A stretch of 64,000 nt of DNA from Amycolatopsis saalfeldensis (lineage in GTDB: Bacteria; Actinomycetota; Actinomycetes; Mycobacteriales; Pseudonocardiaceae). Shown one piece after another: positions 24,418 to 32,482 of this stretch (the stretch's first letter is position 1; every line of letters begins with the position of its first letter). Position numbers and translations under genes: made by a program. The stretch is from positions 558,001-622,000 of the forward strand of contig NZ_FOEF01000002.1 in assembly GCF_900110575.1 (NCBI RefSeq), given 5' to 3'. The notes under the pieces are model-generated. The model did not search any database. It was not told the origin of the DNA and saw only the letters and a program-made list of their open reading frames with translations.

Positions 24418-25557
24418 ATGCACTGGGCCGAGGCTCGCCAAACCGCGCGCGATGCGGTGAAGCCGCTGGAGTCGGTCGAACTGCCGCTGGCCGACGCGCT
24501 GGGGATGGCGCTGGCGAGCCCGGTCCGGGCGCTGGTGGCGCTGCCCGGCCACGACAACTCGGCGATGGACGGGTACGCCGTCGCCGGGCCCGGGCCGTGG
24601 ACGGTGGCCGGTGCGGTCCGGGCCGGTGGCGCACCGCATCCGTCGCCGCTCACGCCCGGCACGGCGGTCGAGATCGCCACCGGGGCGCCGGTGCCGCCGG
24701 GCACGCGGGCGGTGCTGCCGGTCGAGCACGCCGTCCACAAAGGACGGCGGGTGGCCGGGACGGTGCCCGACGGCAAGCACGTCCGCCGCCGGGGCGAGGA
24801 CTGCCCGGAAGGCCGCGAACTGCTCGGCACCGCCACCACGATGACCGCGGCCGGGCTCGGCGCGGCCGCCCAGGCCGGGCACGACACGCTGCTGGTGCAC
24901 CGCCGTCCGCGGGTCGCGGTGGTGGTCACCGGCGACGAGCTGGAGACGTCCGGGCGGCCGCGCCCTGGACGGGTGCGCGACGCGATCGGCCCCATGCTGC
25001 CGGGCTTGTTACGCGCTTCCGGTGCCGAGGAGCACGGGCTGACCCGCCTCGCGGACCGGCCGGACGGGCTGACCGAAGCGCTCACCGAAAGCGAAGCGGA
25101 CGTGGTGGTCGTCTGCGGCGCGACGTCCGCCGGCCCGGCCGACCACCTGCGCGGAGTGCTGCGCGCGCTGCGGGCCGAGGTGCGGGTGAGCGGGGTCGCG
25201 TGCCGTCCCGGGCACCCGCAGCTGCTCGCGGTGCTGCTGGACGGCCGGTGTGTCGTCGGCCTGCCGGGCAACCCGTTCGCCGCGCTGGCGGCCGGGCTGA
25301 CCCTGCTGCAGCCGTTGCTCACCACGCTCGGCGGGCACCGCGTGCCGTCCCCGCTGACCGCGCGGCTCACCTCGCCGGTGACGCCGCATGCCGAAGACAC
25401 GAAGCTCGTCGCGGTCACGCGATCGGGCGCCACGGCCACCCCCACCGGCCACGACCGGCCGGGCTCGCTGTGGGGCGCGGCGCTGGCCGACGCGCTCGCG
25501 GTGCTCCCGCCGGACTGGGACGGCGCCGAGGCCGAACTGCTCCCGCTCCCCCGCTGA
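24418..25557 (+). CDS. moeA: MoeA-type molybdopterin molybdenumtransferase
   Basis: 379 residues from ATG 24418, after GAGGAGG. Signature LPGHDNSAMDGYAVAGPGPW (42-61), then VVVTGDELETSG (about 180) and GATSAGPADHLRG (about 235), which corresponds to the GGVS..D..R segment, and GLPGNPFAALA near 280. It inserts molybdate into adenylylated molybdopterin. A Mo-cofactor gene here makes sense beside a Mo-dependent formate dehydrogenase, but only a relic of one remains (12531-12821); the intact formate dehydrogenase at 27509 needs no Mo. Codon 198 (25009-25011) is TTA, rare in such genomes. Confidence 0.88.
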   Translation: MHWAEARQTARDAVKPLESVELPLADALGMALASPVRALVALPGHDNSAMDGYAVAGPGPWTVAGAVRAGGAPHPSPLTPGTAVEIATGAPVPPGTRAVLPVEHAVHKGRRVAGTVPDGKHVRRRGEDCPEGRELLGTATTMTAAGLGAAAQAGHDTLLVHRRPRVAVVVTGDELETSGRPRPGRVRDAIGPMLPGLLRASGAEEHGLTRLADRPDGLTEALTESEADVVVVCGATSAGPADHLRGVLRALRAEVRVSGVACRPGHPQLLAVLLDGRCVVGLPGNPFAALAAGLTLLQPLLTTLGGHRVPSPLTARLTSPVTPHAEDTKLVAVTRSGATATPTGHDRPGSLWGAALADALAVLPPDWDGAEAELLPLPR

Positions 25558-25582
25558 GCGGAACCCGAACCCGGGAGGACGG

Positions 25583-26434
25583 ATGGACCTGCGGCAGCTC
25601 GAGATCGCCGTAGCGGTCGCCGAGGAAGGCGGGTTCACCGCCGCGGCGCAGCGGCTGCACACCGTGCAGTCGACGGTCTCGACCGTCATCCGCGCGCTGG
25701 AGCGGGACCTCGGCACGGCCCTGTTCGAACGCACCACCCACCGGGTCGCGCTGACCCCCGCCGGGCTGGCGTTCCTGCCGGCCGCCCGCGCCGCATTGAC
25801 CGCGGCCGAACAAGCCCGCGCGACCGTGAACGGGGCTCGGTGGACGGTCAGCGGCTGCGTGCGGATCGGCGTGGTGCCCGGCTGCTGGGCGGAGCCGCAC
25901 CGGGTGCTGGCCAAGCTGCAGCGCGAGCACCCGGCGGTACGGGCCGAGGTGCGGATGGCGCAGCCGGGCGAGCTGCGGGCGGCCGTGCGGGAGTCCACTG
26001 TGGACGTCATGGTGGGCGTGGCGGGCTCGGCCGCCACCGACGGCCTGGCACGGCGGCCGCTGCGGCGGGAGGAAATGGTGCTGGTGACGCCGCCATCCTC
26101 GGACGGCGGGGCCGTGACGATGGCCGAGGCGGCCAAACTGGCGGTGGTGGATTTCGCACCGGGCTGGGCGGTGCGGGAGGTGGCCGACCGGGCTTTTCGC
26201 GAGGCCGGGGTTTCGCGGGTGATTTCCTGTGAGGTGGCCGAGATCGGCGCGGCCGTGGAGCTGGTCCGCCACGACTTCGGGGCCTGCCTGCTGCCGGAGT
26301 CGGTGGCGGAGCGGTTCCCGGAGTTGCGGGTGCGCCGGTTCGCCGGGGCCGGTCCTCGATGGGACGTGGCGGCGTGGTGGGCCGGCGGCGAGGTTTCCGC
26401 TGCCGTCAGCGCGGTCGTGAAGGCGCTCGGATGA
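25583..26434 (+). CDS. LysR-family transcriptional regulator
   Basis: 283 residues, RBS GGGAGGAC. Residues 1-60 form the LysR helix-turn-helix (MDLRQLEIAVAVAEEGGFTA, STVSTVIRALERDLGTALF). Residues 88-280 are the periplasmic-binding-like effector domain. It follows moeA by 25 bases on the same strand and ends 39 bases before a second lysR. Effector unknown; formate, oxalate or another small acid is plausible from the neighbours. Confidence 0.9.
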   Translation: MDLRQLEIAVAVAEEGGFTAAAQRLHTVQSTVSTVIRALERDLGTALFERTTHRVALTPAGLAFLPAARAALTAAEQARATVNGARWTVSGCVRIGVVPGCWAEPHRVLAKLQREHPAVRAEVRMAQPGELRAAVRESTVDVMVGVAGSAATDGLARRPLRREEMVLVTPPSSDGGAVTMAEAAKLAVVDFAPGWAVREVADRAFREAGVSRVISCEVAEIGAAVELVRHDFGACLLPESVAERFPELRVRRFAGAGPRWDVAAWWAGGEVSAAVSAVVKALG

Positions 26435-26473
26435 CGCTTCCCGTGCCGCGTGCCGTGCGGCATGATCGGCGGG

Positions 26474-27406
26474 GTGTTGCTGCGTCAGCTGGAGTACCTC
26501 GTCGCGCTTGCGCGGGAGCGGCATTTCGCGCGCGCGGCCGACGCGTGCCACGTGTCGCAGCCGTCGCTGTCGGCCGGGATCCGGAAGCTGGAACAGGAAC
26601 TCGACACCGCGATCGTGCGGCGGGGCCACCGCTTCGAGGGCCTGACCCCCGAAGGCGAGCGGGTGCTGCTCTGGGCGCACCGCATCCTGGCGGAGTGCGA
26701 CGGGCTGCGCCACGACCTGTCGACCATGCGCCACAGCCTTTCCGGGGTGCTGCGGGCCGGGGCGATCCCCACCGCGCTGACCGCCGCGACGTTGCTGACC
26801 ACCCCGTTCTGCGAACGCCACCCGCATGCGCGCGTGAGCCTGGAATCCCTTTCGTCACGGGAAATCACGCGGCGGCTCGGCGAGTTCGAGCTCGACATCG
26901 CACTGACCTATGTGGACGACGAGGAGCTGGGCGCCGTCCGGACCTTCCCGCTGTATGAGGAGCACTACCTGCTCCTGACGCCCCGAGACGGAGAGTTCGC
27001 CACCCGCGACGTCGTCCGCTGGGACGAGGTCGCGGGCCTTCCGCTGTGCCTGCTGGGCCGGCAGATGCGCAACCGCCGGGTGCTGGACGGGCTGTTCGCC
27101 GCCGCGGGCGCGACGGTGGTGCCCGCGATCGAAACCGACACCGTCTCCGCGCTCTACGCGCACGTCGCGTCACGGCGGTGGTCCAGCGTGATCTCGCACG
27201 CCTGGCTGCACATGTTCGGGGTGCCGCCGGGCATGCGGGTGGTGCCGCTGGAGGAACCGGCGCACCCGCCGCAGATCGGGCTGGTGCTGGCCGACCGGGA
27301 TCCCGAGCCCATCCTCGCCCGCGCACTGCTCGACGTGACCGACGGCGCCGATGTCCGGGGGACGCTGGAGCGCGTCCTCGCGCGTTTCCTCGGGCCCGCC
27401 CGATAG
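26474..27406 (+). CDS. LysR-family regulator adjacent to formate dehydrogenase
   Basis: 310 residues if started at GTG 26474, giving MLLRQLEYLVALARERHFAR, the usual LysR beginning. ATGs at 26450 and 26462 are alternatives; no clear Shine-Dalgarno decides. The helix-turn-helix covers residues 1-60 (CHVSQPSLSAGIRKLEQEL), the effector domain 90-295. It is immediately upstream of the NAD-dependent formate dehydrogenase on the same strand, with a 15-bp palindrome in the gap, and probably regulates it. The two tandem LysR proteins are not close copies of each other. Confidence 0.88.
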   Translation: MLLRQLEYLVALARERHFARAADACHVSQPSLSAGIRKLEQELDTAIVRRGHRFEGLTPEGERVLLWAHRILAECDGLRHDLSTMRHSLSGVLRAGAIPTALTAATLLTTPFCERHPHARVSLESLSSREITRRLGEFELDIALTYVDDEELGAVRTFPLYEEHYLLLTPRDGEFATRDVVRWDEVAGLPLCLLGRQMRNRRVLDGLFAAAGATVVPAIETDTVSALYAHVASRRWSSVISHAWLHMFGVPPGMRVVPLEEPAHPPQIGLVLADRDPEPILARALLDVTDGADVRGTLERVLARFLGPAR

Positions 27407-27417
27407 CCGCGGGCTAT
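27403..27417. promoter_or_regulatory. 15-bp palindrome overlapping the lysR stop, upstream of fdh
   Basis: ATAGCC-gcg-GGCTAT is a perfect inverted repeat that begins in the lysR stop codon and lies about 92 bases upstream of the fdh start. LysR sites are often AT-ended dyads of this size (ATAG-N7-CTAT). It could also act as a weak terminator hairpin for lysR. Confidence 0.45.
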
Positions 27418-27508
27418 GCCCGGATAGGCACGAACGCTTTGACCGCCCGAACGCGCGAGAGGAGGGTAAAAGCATTGAATGCCAACGACTTCTCTCGGGA
27501 GACACATC

Positions 27509-28669
27509 ATGGCAAAGGTGCTTTGCGTGCTCTACGACGACCCGGCGGCCGGGTACCCCACGAGCTACGCCCGTGACGACCTCCCCCGGCTCGAGGGCTA
27601 CCCCGGCGGCCAGACCCTGCCGACGCCGAAGGCACTCGACTTCACGCCGGGCCAGTTGCTCGGCAGCGTGTCCGGTGAGCTCGGGCTGCGGAAGTTCCTG
27701 GAGTCCCAGGGCCACCAGCTCGTCGTGACGTCCGACAAGGACGGTGCCGGCTCGGTCTTCGACCGCGAGCTGCCGGACGCCGAAATCGTGATCTCCCAGC
27801 CATTCTGGCCCGCCTACCTGACCGCCGAGCGGTTCGAGCGCGCGAAGGAGCTCAAGCTGGTCGTCACCGCCGGCATCGGCTCCGACCACACCGACATCGA
27901 CGCGGCGATCTCGCACGGCGTCACGGTCGCCGAAGTGACGTACAGCAACAGCATCAGCGTCGCCGAGCACGTGGTGATGATGATCCTCTCGCAGGTGCGC
28001 AATTACCTGCCCTCGTACCAGACCGTGCTCGACGGCGGCTGGGACATCGCCGACTGCGTGGCCCGCTCGTACGACGTGGAGGGCATGCACGTCGGCACGG
28101 TGGCGGCCGGCCGGATCGGGCTGGCGGTGCTGAAGCGGCTCAAGCCGTTCGACGTCCACCTGCACTACACCGACCGGCACCGGCTGCCCGCCGAGGTCGA
28201 GCGCGAGCTGAACCTGACCTTCCACGAGGACGCCGCCGCGATGGTGCCGCACTGCGACGTCGTCACGGTGAACGCCCCGCTGCACCCGGAGACCGAGGGC
28301 CTGTTCGGCGACAGCCTGATCTCCGGCATGAAGCGCGGCGCGTACCTGATCAACACCGCACGCGCCCGCATCGCCGACCGCGACGCGATCGTGCGCGCGC
28401 TGGAGAGCGGCCGGCTCGCCGGCTACGCGGGCGACGTCTGGTTCCCGCAGCCCGCCCCGGCCGGCCACCCGTGGCGCACCATGCCGCACCACGGCATGAC
28501 ACCGCACATCTCCGGCTCGTCGCTCTCGGCCCAGGCCCGCTACTCCGCGGGCACCCGCGAAATCCTCGAGTCCTGGTTCGACGGCACCCCGATCCGCGAC
28601 GAGTACCTGATCGTCGACGGCGGCAAGCTCGCCGGCACCGGCGCGCACTCGTACTCCGCCAGCCGCTGA
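27509..28669 (+). CDS. fdh: NAD-dependent formate dehydrogenase
   Basis: 386 residues from ATG 27509 after TCGGGAG. It belongs to the D-2-hydroxyacid dehydrogenase superfamily. The cofactor motif is GTVAAGRIGLAVLKRL, followed by HYTDRHRLP, whose Asp fits NAD rather than NADP. Active-site residues: Asn in SNSISVAEHV, Arg in LINTARARIADRD, and His in MTPHISGSSL. It oxidises formate to CO2 with NADH in the cytoplasm, without metal or molybdenum. It completes the formyl-CoA/formate branch of the neighbouring genes. Confidence 0.95.
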   Translation: MAKVLCVLYDDPAAGYPTSYARDDLPRLEGYPGGQTLPTPKALDFTPGQLLGSVSGELGLRKFLESQGHQLVVTSDKDGAGSVFDRELPDAEIVISQPFWPAYLTAERFERAKELKLVVTAGIGSDHTDIDAAISHGVTVAEVTYSNSISVAEHVVMMILSQVRNYLPSYQTVLDGGWDIADCVARSYDVEGMHVGTVAAGRIGLAVLKRLKPFDVHLHYTDRHRLPAEVERELNLTFHEDAAAMVPHCDVVTVNAPLHPETEGLFGDSLISGMKRGAYLINTARARIADRDAIVRALESGRLAGYAGDVWFPQPAPAGHPWRTMPHHGMTPHISGSSLSAQARYSAGTREILESWFDGTPIRDEYLIVDGGKLAGTGAHSYSASR

Positions 28670-28770
28670 CCACACCCGGACGGCTTGCCTGCTGCCACCA
28701 GGGAAAGGCTGAAATACGGCCGCGCCGGATCGGTGAAGAAGCACAGCAAAGGCACCGGAGGGAGCCGGCC

Positions 28771-29021
28771 ATGAGTTTCGCCACCGTCGATCCGGCCGGT
28801 GGCGGAGCGGGCCCGGATCATCGAGGTCGGCCTCGTCGCCGACACCCTCGATTACTACGCCGCGAACGGTTCCTCGCGGCGCAGGCCGTGCCGGGTGAGA
28901 CCGGCGCGACCGTGGTCACCGGTCGGGCCTGAAACCGGCCGCCGAGGTGTGGTGGCGGCGGGCGCAGGACTGGATCGAACCGCACCCGGCCCGGGTGCGG
29001 TTCGACGTCGACGCGAACTGA
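28771..29021 (+). pseudogene. decayed aldehyde dehydrogenase (succinate-semialdehyde dehydrogenase-like) fragment
   Basis: A strong Shine-Dalgarno (GGAGGGAG) precedes an ATG at 28771 that opens MSFATVDPAGGG, the typical start of NAD-dependent succinate-semialdehyde dehydrogenases. The homologous continuation then switches frame: ARIIEVGLVADTLDYYAANG is in the next frame, FLAAQAVPGETGATVVTG returns to the first, and AEVWWRRAQDWIEPHPARVR is in the third. Most of the roughly 450-residue enzyme is missing. This looks like a multiply deleted relic just downstream of fdh. The identity of the last segment is not clear. The rest of the 28670-29045 gap holds nothing else. Confidence 0.5.
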
Positions 29022-29045
29022 TCCGGCGCGCGCGGGCCTCGGTGG

Positions 29046-29792
29046 TCAGCAGCCCTTGAACCGGCCGTCGGCGACCCAGCCGGTGTTGGCCCAGTCCTGG
29101 GCAGGGGGTGGCTTGAGGGCGGGGTCCAGTTTCGCCAGTTCCCCGAGCAACCAGCTGGTGAAGCGGGCCGCGCCTTGCGGGCATGGGTGGATCCCGTCGG
29201 AGCTGCGGTCGGCCTTGCCTTCGCGCGTCTGCTGGTAGGTGGTGCCCCACACGGCATTCGCGTCGAGCACCGTGGCCCGCCCGGCCGAACTCGCCGCGAC
29301 TGCTTGCGCGGCGGCGCCGGCGTGGCCGAGCTCGGCCATGTGCGGCTGGTAGAAGTCGTCGGGCCGGATCGGTGGCATGGTGACGAAGACCAGCTTCGCG
29401 CCCGCCCCGGTGACGGTGGTCAGCAGCCGGCCGTAAGCGGCCTGCTGCTCAGGCTGGCTGCCCCAGTCGTAGGTGGTGATCTGGTAGACGACCACGGCCG
29501 GCTTGGCCGCGGTGATCTGCCCGGGCAGCTGCTCCCAGTTCTTGTCGGCGAAGGGGCCGACCACGTTGCCGCCGCCGTCCGCGGCGATCGACTGGAACGG
29601 GGCGCCGCCGGCCTGGAACGCGGCGGTCAGGGCCAGTGCCTCGTCGGCGGCGACGGAGTCACCGGTGAAGAGCACTTTCGGCGGCGCGGCACCGGCAGCC
29701 CGGGAGGGCGCGGCGGACGGCTCGGAGCAGGCCGCGGCCAGCAGGAGCGACAGCCCGGCCAGGCCGACGACGAGGTTTCGGGTCTTGGTCAT
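29046..29792 (-). CDS. SGNH-hydrolase-like lipoprotein
   Basis: 248 residues from ATG 29792. Signal peptide with lipobox LLLAAAC (Cys22). The SGNH fold shows VLFTGDSVAADEAL (block I, Ser), a Gly/Asn block in ADGGGNVVGPF, and the C-terminal SSDGIHPCPQGAARF with the Asp-x-x-His pair. Such domains often deacetylate or acyl-transfer on cell-surface glycans. The nearby OafA-like acyltransferase (32466) lacks a fused SGNH domain, so the two may work as separate halves. The gene is divergent from a two-component system, 112 bases apart. Confidence 0.8.
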   Translation of the reverse strand: MTKTRNLVVGLAGLSLLLAAACSEPSAAPSRAAGAAPPKVLFTGDSVAADEALALTAAFQAGGAPFQSIAADGGGNVVGPFADKNWEQLPGQITAAKPAVVVYQITTYDWGSQPEQQAAYGRLLTTVTGAGAKLVFVTMPPIRPDDFYQPHMAELGHAGAAAQAVAASSAGRATVLDANAVWGTTYQQTREGKADRSSDGIHPCPQGAARFTSWLLGELAKLDPALKPPPAQDWANTGWVADGRFKGC

Positions 29793-29904
29793 GGCTTCGA
29801 CCGTGCCGCCGCCGTGTCCCGGCGGTTCCGCGGCCGTGTCCCGGTTGTGTCGCAGGAAGCCTTCGCGGTCGGCGGGCGGGGGCGGCTTTGTCCATACTGG
29901 ACGG

Positions 29905-30576
29905 GTGGCAGCGATCCTGTTGATCGAGGACGATCCCCTGGTCCGGCGCGGGCTCCAGCTCGCGCTGGGCCGGCACGGCCACGAGGTCCGCACGGCCGAA
30001 ACCGGTGAGGACGGCCTCGGCGCGCTGCGGGAGTCCCGGCCGGACCTGGTGGTGCTCGACGTGATGCTGCCCGGGATCGACGGATTCGAGGTGTGCCGCC
30101 GGATCCGCGCCGCGGGCGAGGTGCCGGTGATCATGCTGACCGCGCGCGGGGACGACTTCGACGTCGTCGGCGGCCTGGCGGCGGGCGCGGACGATTACGT
30201 GGTCAAACCCGCCCAGCCGACCGTGCTCGACGCGCGGATCCGCGCGGTCCTGCGCCGCGGCCCCGGCACCGACGGCCTGCGGGTGCATCGCGACCTGCAC
30301 CTCGACACGGCGTCGCTGGCGGTGTCCCTGCACGGCGCGCCGGTGCCGCTGACGCCGACCGAAATGCGGCTGCTGCTGACGTTGTCCGGCGCGCCCGGGC
30401 GGGTGTTCAGCCGGCAGCAGCTGCTGGAACTGGTCTGGGAGCACGACTACCTCGGCGACTCCCGGCTGGTCGACAACTGCGTGCAGCGGCTGCGCGCGAA
30501 GATCGAGGCCGACCCGGCGAGCCCGGAGTACGTCCAGACCGTGCGCGGGTTCGGCTACCGGTTCGGGCCGCTGTGA
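29905..30576 (+). CDS. OmpR-family two-component response regulator
   Basis: 223 residues from GTG 29905. Receiver domain 1-115: acidic pocket IEDD, phospho-acceptor Asp in LVVLDVMLPGIDGFEV (about residue 52), Thr in MLTARGDD and Lys in DYVVKPAQPT. The C-terminal winged helix covers 125-222 (TPTEMRLLLTLSGAPGRVFS, RLRAKIEADP, TVRGFGYRF). Its stop overlaps the kinase start (GTGA), so the pair is co-translated. Confidence 0.93.
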   Translation: MAAILLIEDDPLVRRGLQLALGRHGHEVRTAETGEDGLGALRESRPDLVVLDVMLPGIDGFEVCRRIRAAGEVPVIMLTARGDDFDVVGGLAAGADDYVVKPAQPTVLDARIRAVLRRGPGTDGLRVHRDLHLDTASLAVSLHGAPVPLTPTEMRLLLTLSGAPGRVFSRQQLLELVWEHDYLGDSRLVDNCVQRLRAKIEADPASPEYVQTVRGFGYRFGPL

Positions 30577-31985
30577 GACCACGGGCGTGGCCACGCGGGC
30601 TGCGCGCCCGGCTGCTGGTCGCGTTTGTCCTGGTCACCGTGCTCGGCGCGGCCGCCGCGGCCTGGGCGAGCGCGAAGTCGGCGAGCACCGCGCTGGTCAC
30701 CGGCACCCAGCAGCAGCTCACCGCGGCCGTGGCCGGCCAGATCGCCGCGATCACGCCGCAGCTGACCTACCCGCCGAGCCAGACCACCCTGGAGCAGCTG
30801 CGCGTCGCGGTCGGCCCGGACACGCTGGTCGGTTACCGGGACCTCCGAGCCGCCGACGGTTCCGGCACCGTCCTGATCACCGACGGGCTGCGCGCGGCCG
30901 TACGCAGCCGGAATCAGCTGGTGACGGAGCGAGTGGTCGCCGGCGGCACACCGTGGCTGCTGATCGGCGCGCCGCTCATGATCACCGCGGCGGACGGCGC
31001 GCGCACGCCGTCCGGCATCGAGGTGTACGCCGTGCGCGACCTCACCGGCGTCGAGCAGCAGGTCGACGGCCTCACCCGGTCCGCGGGCATCACCGCGGCC
31101 GCCGCGGTCCCGTTGGCGGTGCTGCTGGCGCTGCTCGCCGCGGGCAGCGTGCTGCGCCCGGTGCGCGAAGTCCGTGACACCGCGCGGAAACTGGCCGCCG
31201 GCGACCTGGGCGCCCGCTCGCCGCCGAAGGGCGTCGACGAGCTGGCCGAGCTGACCGTCACGATCAACGAAATGGCCGAGTCCGTCCAGACGTCGATGGT
31301 GGCGATGCAGCGGATGCAGGCCGACGCCAGGCGGTTCGCCGCCGACGTCTCCCACGAGCTGCGCACCCCGCTGAGCACGTTGACGGCGGTGGTGGAGGTG
31401 CTGGCCGACACGGCCGAGGAGATGGAGCCGGACGCCCGCGAGTCCGCGCAGCTGGCGATCGCCGAAACGCACCGGCTGGTGCGGCTCGTCGAGGACCTGA
31501 TGGAGGTGTCCCGGTTCGACGCCGGCACCGCGCGGCTGCGGCTGGAGGAGGTCGACGTGGCCGACGCGGTGCGCGACTGCCTGCGCGCCCGCGGCTGGCT
31601 GGACCGCGTGGAACTGGTGGCGCCCCAGGGAATCCGGCTGCGCTCGGACCGGCGGCGGCTGGACGTGATCGTGGCCAACCTGGTCGGCAACGCGCTGCGG
31701 CACGGCGAACCACCGGTGCGCGTGCGGGTCTCGGCCTCGCCCGGGGAAGTCCGCCTCGAGGTCGCCGACCACGGACCGGGCCTGCCCGAATCGGTGCTGC
31801 CGCACGTGTTCGACCGCTTCTACAAGGCCGACGCCGCGCGCGGCCGCACCCCGGGCAGCGGGCTCGGACTGGCGATCGCGCTGGAAAACGCCCGCCTGCA
31901 CGGTGGCGACCTCACCGCGGGCAACGCCGAAGGCGGCGGGGCGCGGTTCGTCCTGCGCCTGCCGAGAGACCTGGAGGACCGGTGA
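30573..31985 (+). CDS. sensor histidine kinase
   Basis: 470 residues from GTG 30573. Two membrane helices (about 14-34 and 167-190) flank an extracellular sensor loop of about 130 residues. A HAMP linker (LRPVREVRDTARKLAAGDLG) follows, then the phospho-acceptor His in FAADVSHELRTPLSTL, the N box LVGNALRHGE, and G boxes VADHGPGLPE and GSGLGLAIALENARLHGG. It phosphorylates the regulator encoded just upstream. The sensor loop has no recognised ligand domain. The kinase and the lipoprotein gene after it overlap by four bases. Confidence 0.93.
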   Translation: MRPRAWPRGLRARLLVAFVLVTVLGAAAAAWASAKSASTALVTGTQQQLTAAVAGQIAAITPQLTYPPSQTTLEQLRVAVGPDTLVGYRDLRAADGSGTVLITDGLRAAVRSRNQLVTERVVAGGTPWLLIGAPLMITAADGARTPSGIEVYAVRDLTGVEQQVDGLTRSAGITAAAAVPLAVLLALLAAGSVLRPVREVRDTARKLAAGDLGARSPPKGVDELAELTVTINEMAESVQTSMVAMQRMQADARRFAADVSHELRTPLSTLTAVVEVLADTAEEMEPDARESAQLAIAETHRLVRLVEDLMEVSRFDAGTARLRLEEVDVADAVRDCLRARGWLDRVELVAPQGIRLRSDRRRLDVIVANLVGNALRHGEPPVRVRVSASPGEVRLEVADHGPGLPESVLPHVFDRFYKADAARGRTPGSGLGLAIALENARLHGGDLTAGNAEGGGARFVLRLPRDLEDR

Positions 31986-32482
31986 AACGAATCTGGCCGG
32001 CGGCTTTCCTGCTCGCGGCCGGCGGTCTGCTCGCGAGCTGCGGCGTCCAGCCGGCCGGGCCGGCCGACGCGGGGCAGGCACCGACCGGCCTGGCCCCCGG
32101 GGTGACGTTGTACTTCGTCGACGCGCACGAGCGGCTCCGGCCGCAGCTGCGGGAGACCGGCCGTCTCGGCACGATTCCCGAAGCGCTGTCGCTGCTGCTG
32201 ACCGGGCCGGGAGCCGACGACCCCGGTGTGCACACGGAGATCGCGTCGGCGGGGACCACCCAGGTCGGGGTGACCACCGCGTTCGGCGTGCTGCGGCTGC
32301 GGGTCCCGGTCACCGCCGACGACGTGACCCCGCTGGGCATCGACCAGTTCGTGTGCACCGCGCTGGGCCTGGCCACGCAGAGCGGCGACGCGAGGACCGT
32401 CAAGGCGCAGGTGCTGTTCACCCGGCCCACCCCGGAATCGGACCGGCTGCGGACTTGCCCGCTGTTCAGCCCAGCCCGCTGA
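31982..32482 (+). CDS. GerMN-domain lipoprotein
   Basis: 166 residues from GTG 31982. Signal peptide with lipobox LLASC (Cys20). The mature part has a GerMN-like fold (VTLYFVDAHERLRPQLRETG, LLLTGPGADDPGVHTEI). In LpqB-type systems such a lipoprotein is encoded with a two-component system and modulates its kinase from outside the membrane. The arrangement here (regulator, kinase, lipoprotein, each overlapping by 4 bases) is the same. Its 3' end overlaps the convergent acyltransferase gene by 17 bases. Confidence 0.8.
   Translation: MKRIWPAAFLLAAGGLLASCGVQPAGPADAGQAPTGLAPGVTLYFVDAHERLRPQLRETGRLGTIPEALSLLLTGPGADDPGVHTEIASAGTTQVGVTTAFGVLRLRVPVTADDVTPLGIDQFVCTALGLATQSGDARTVKAQVLFTRPTPESDRLRTCPLFSPAR

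Noticed and set aside
28899..29059. Short ORFs after fdh as independent genes
   Set aside because: Only together, across three frames, do they resemble an aldehyde dehydrogenase; none alone has a ribosome-binding site except the first.
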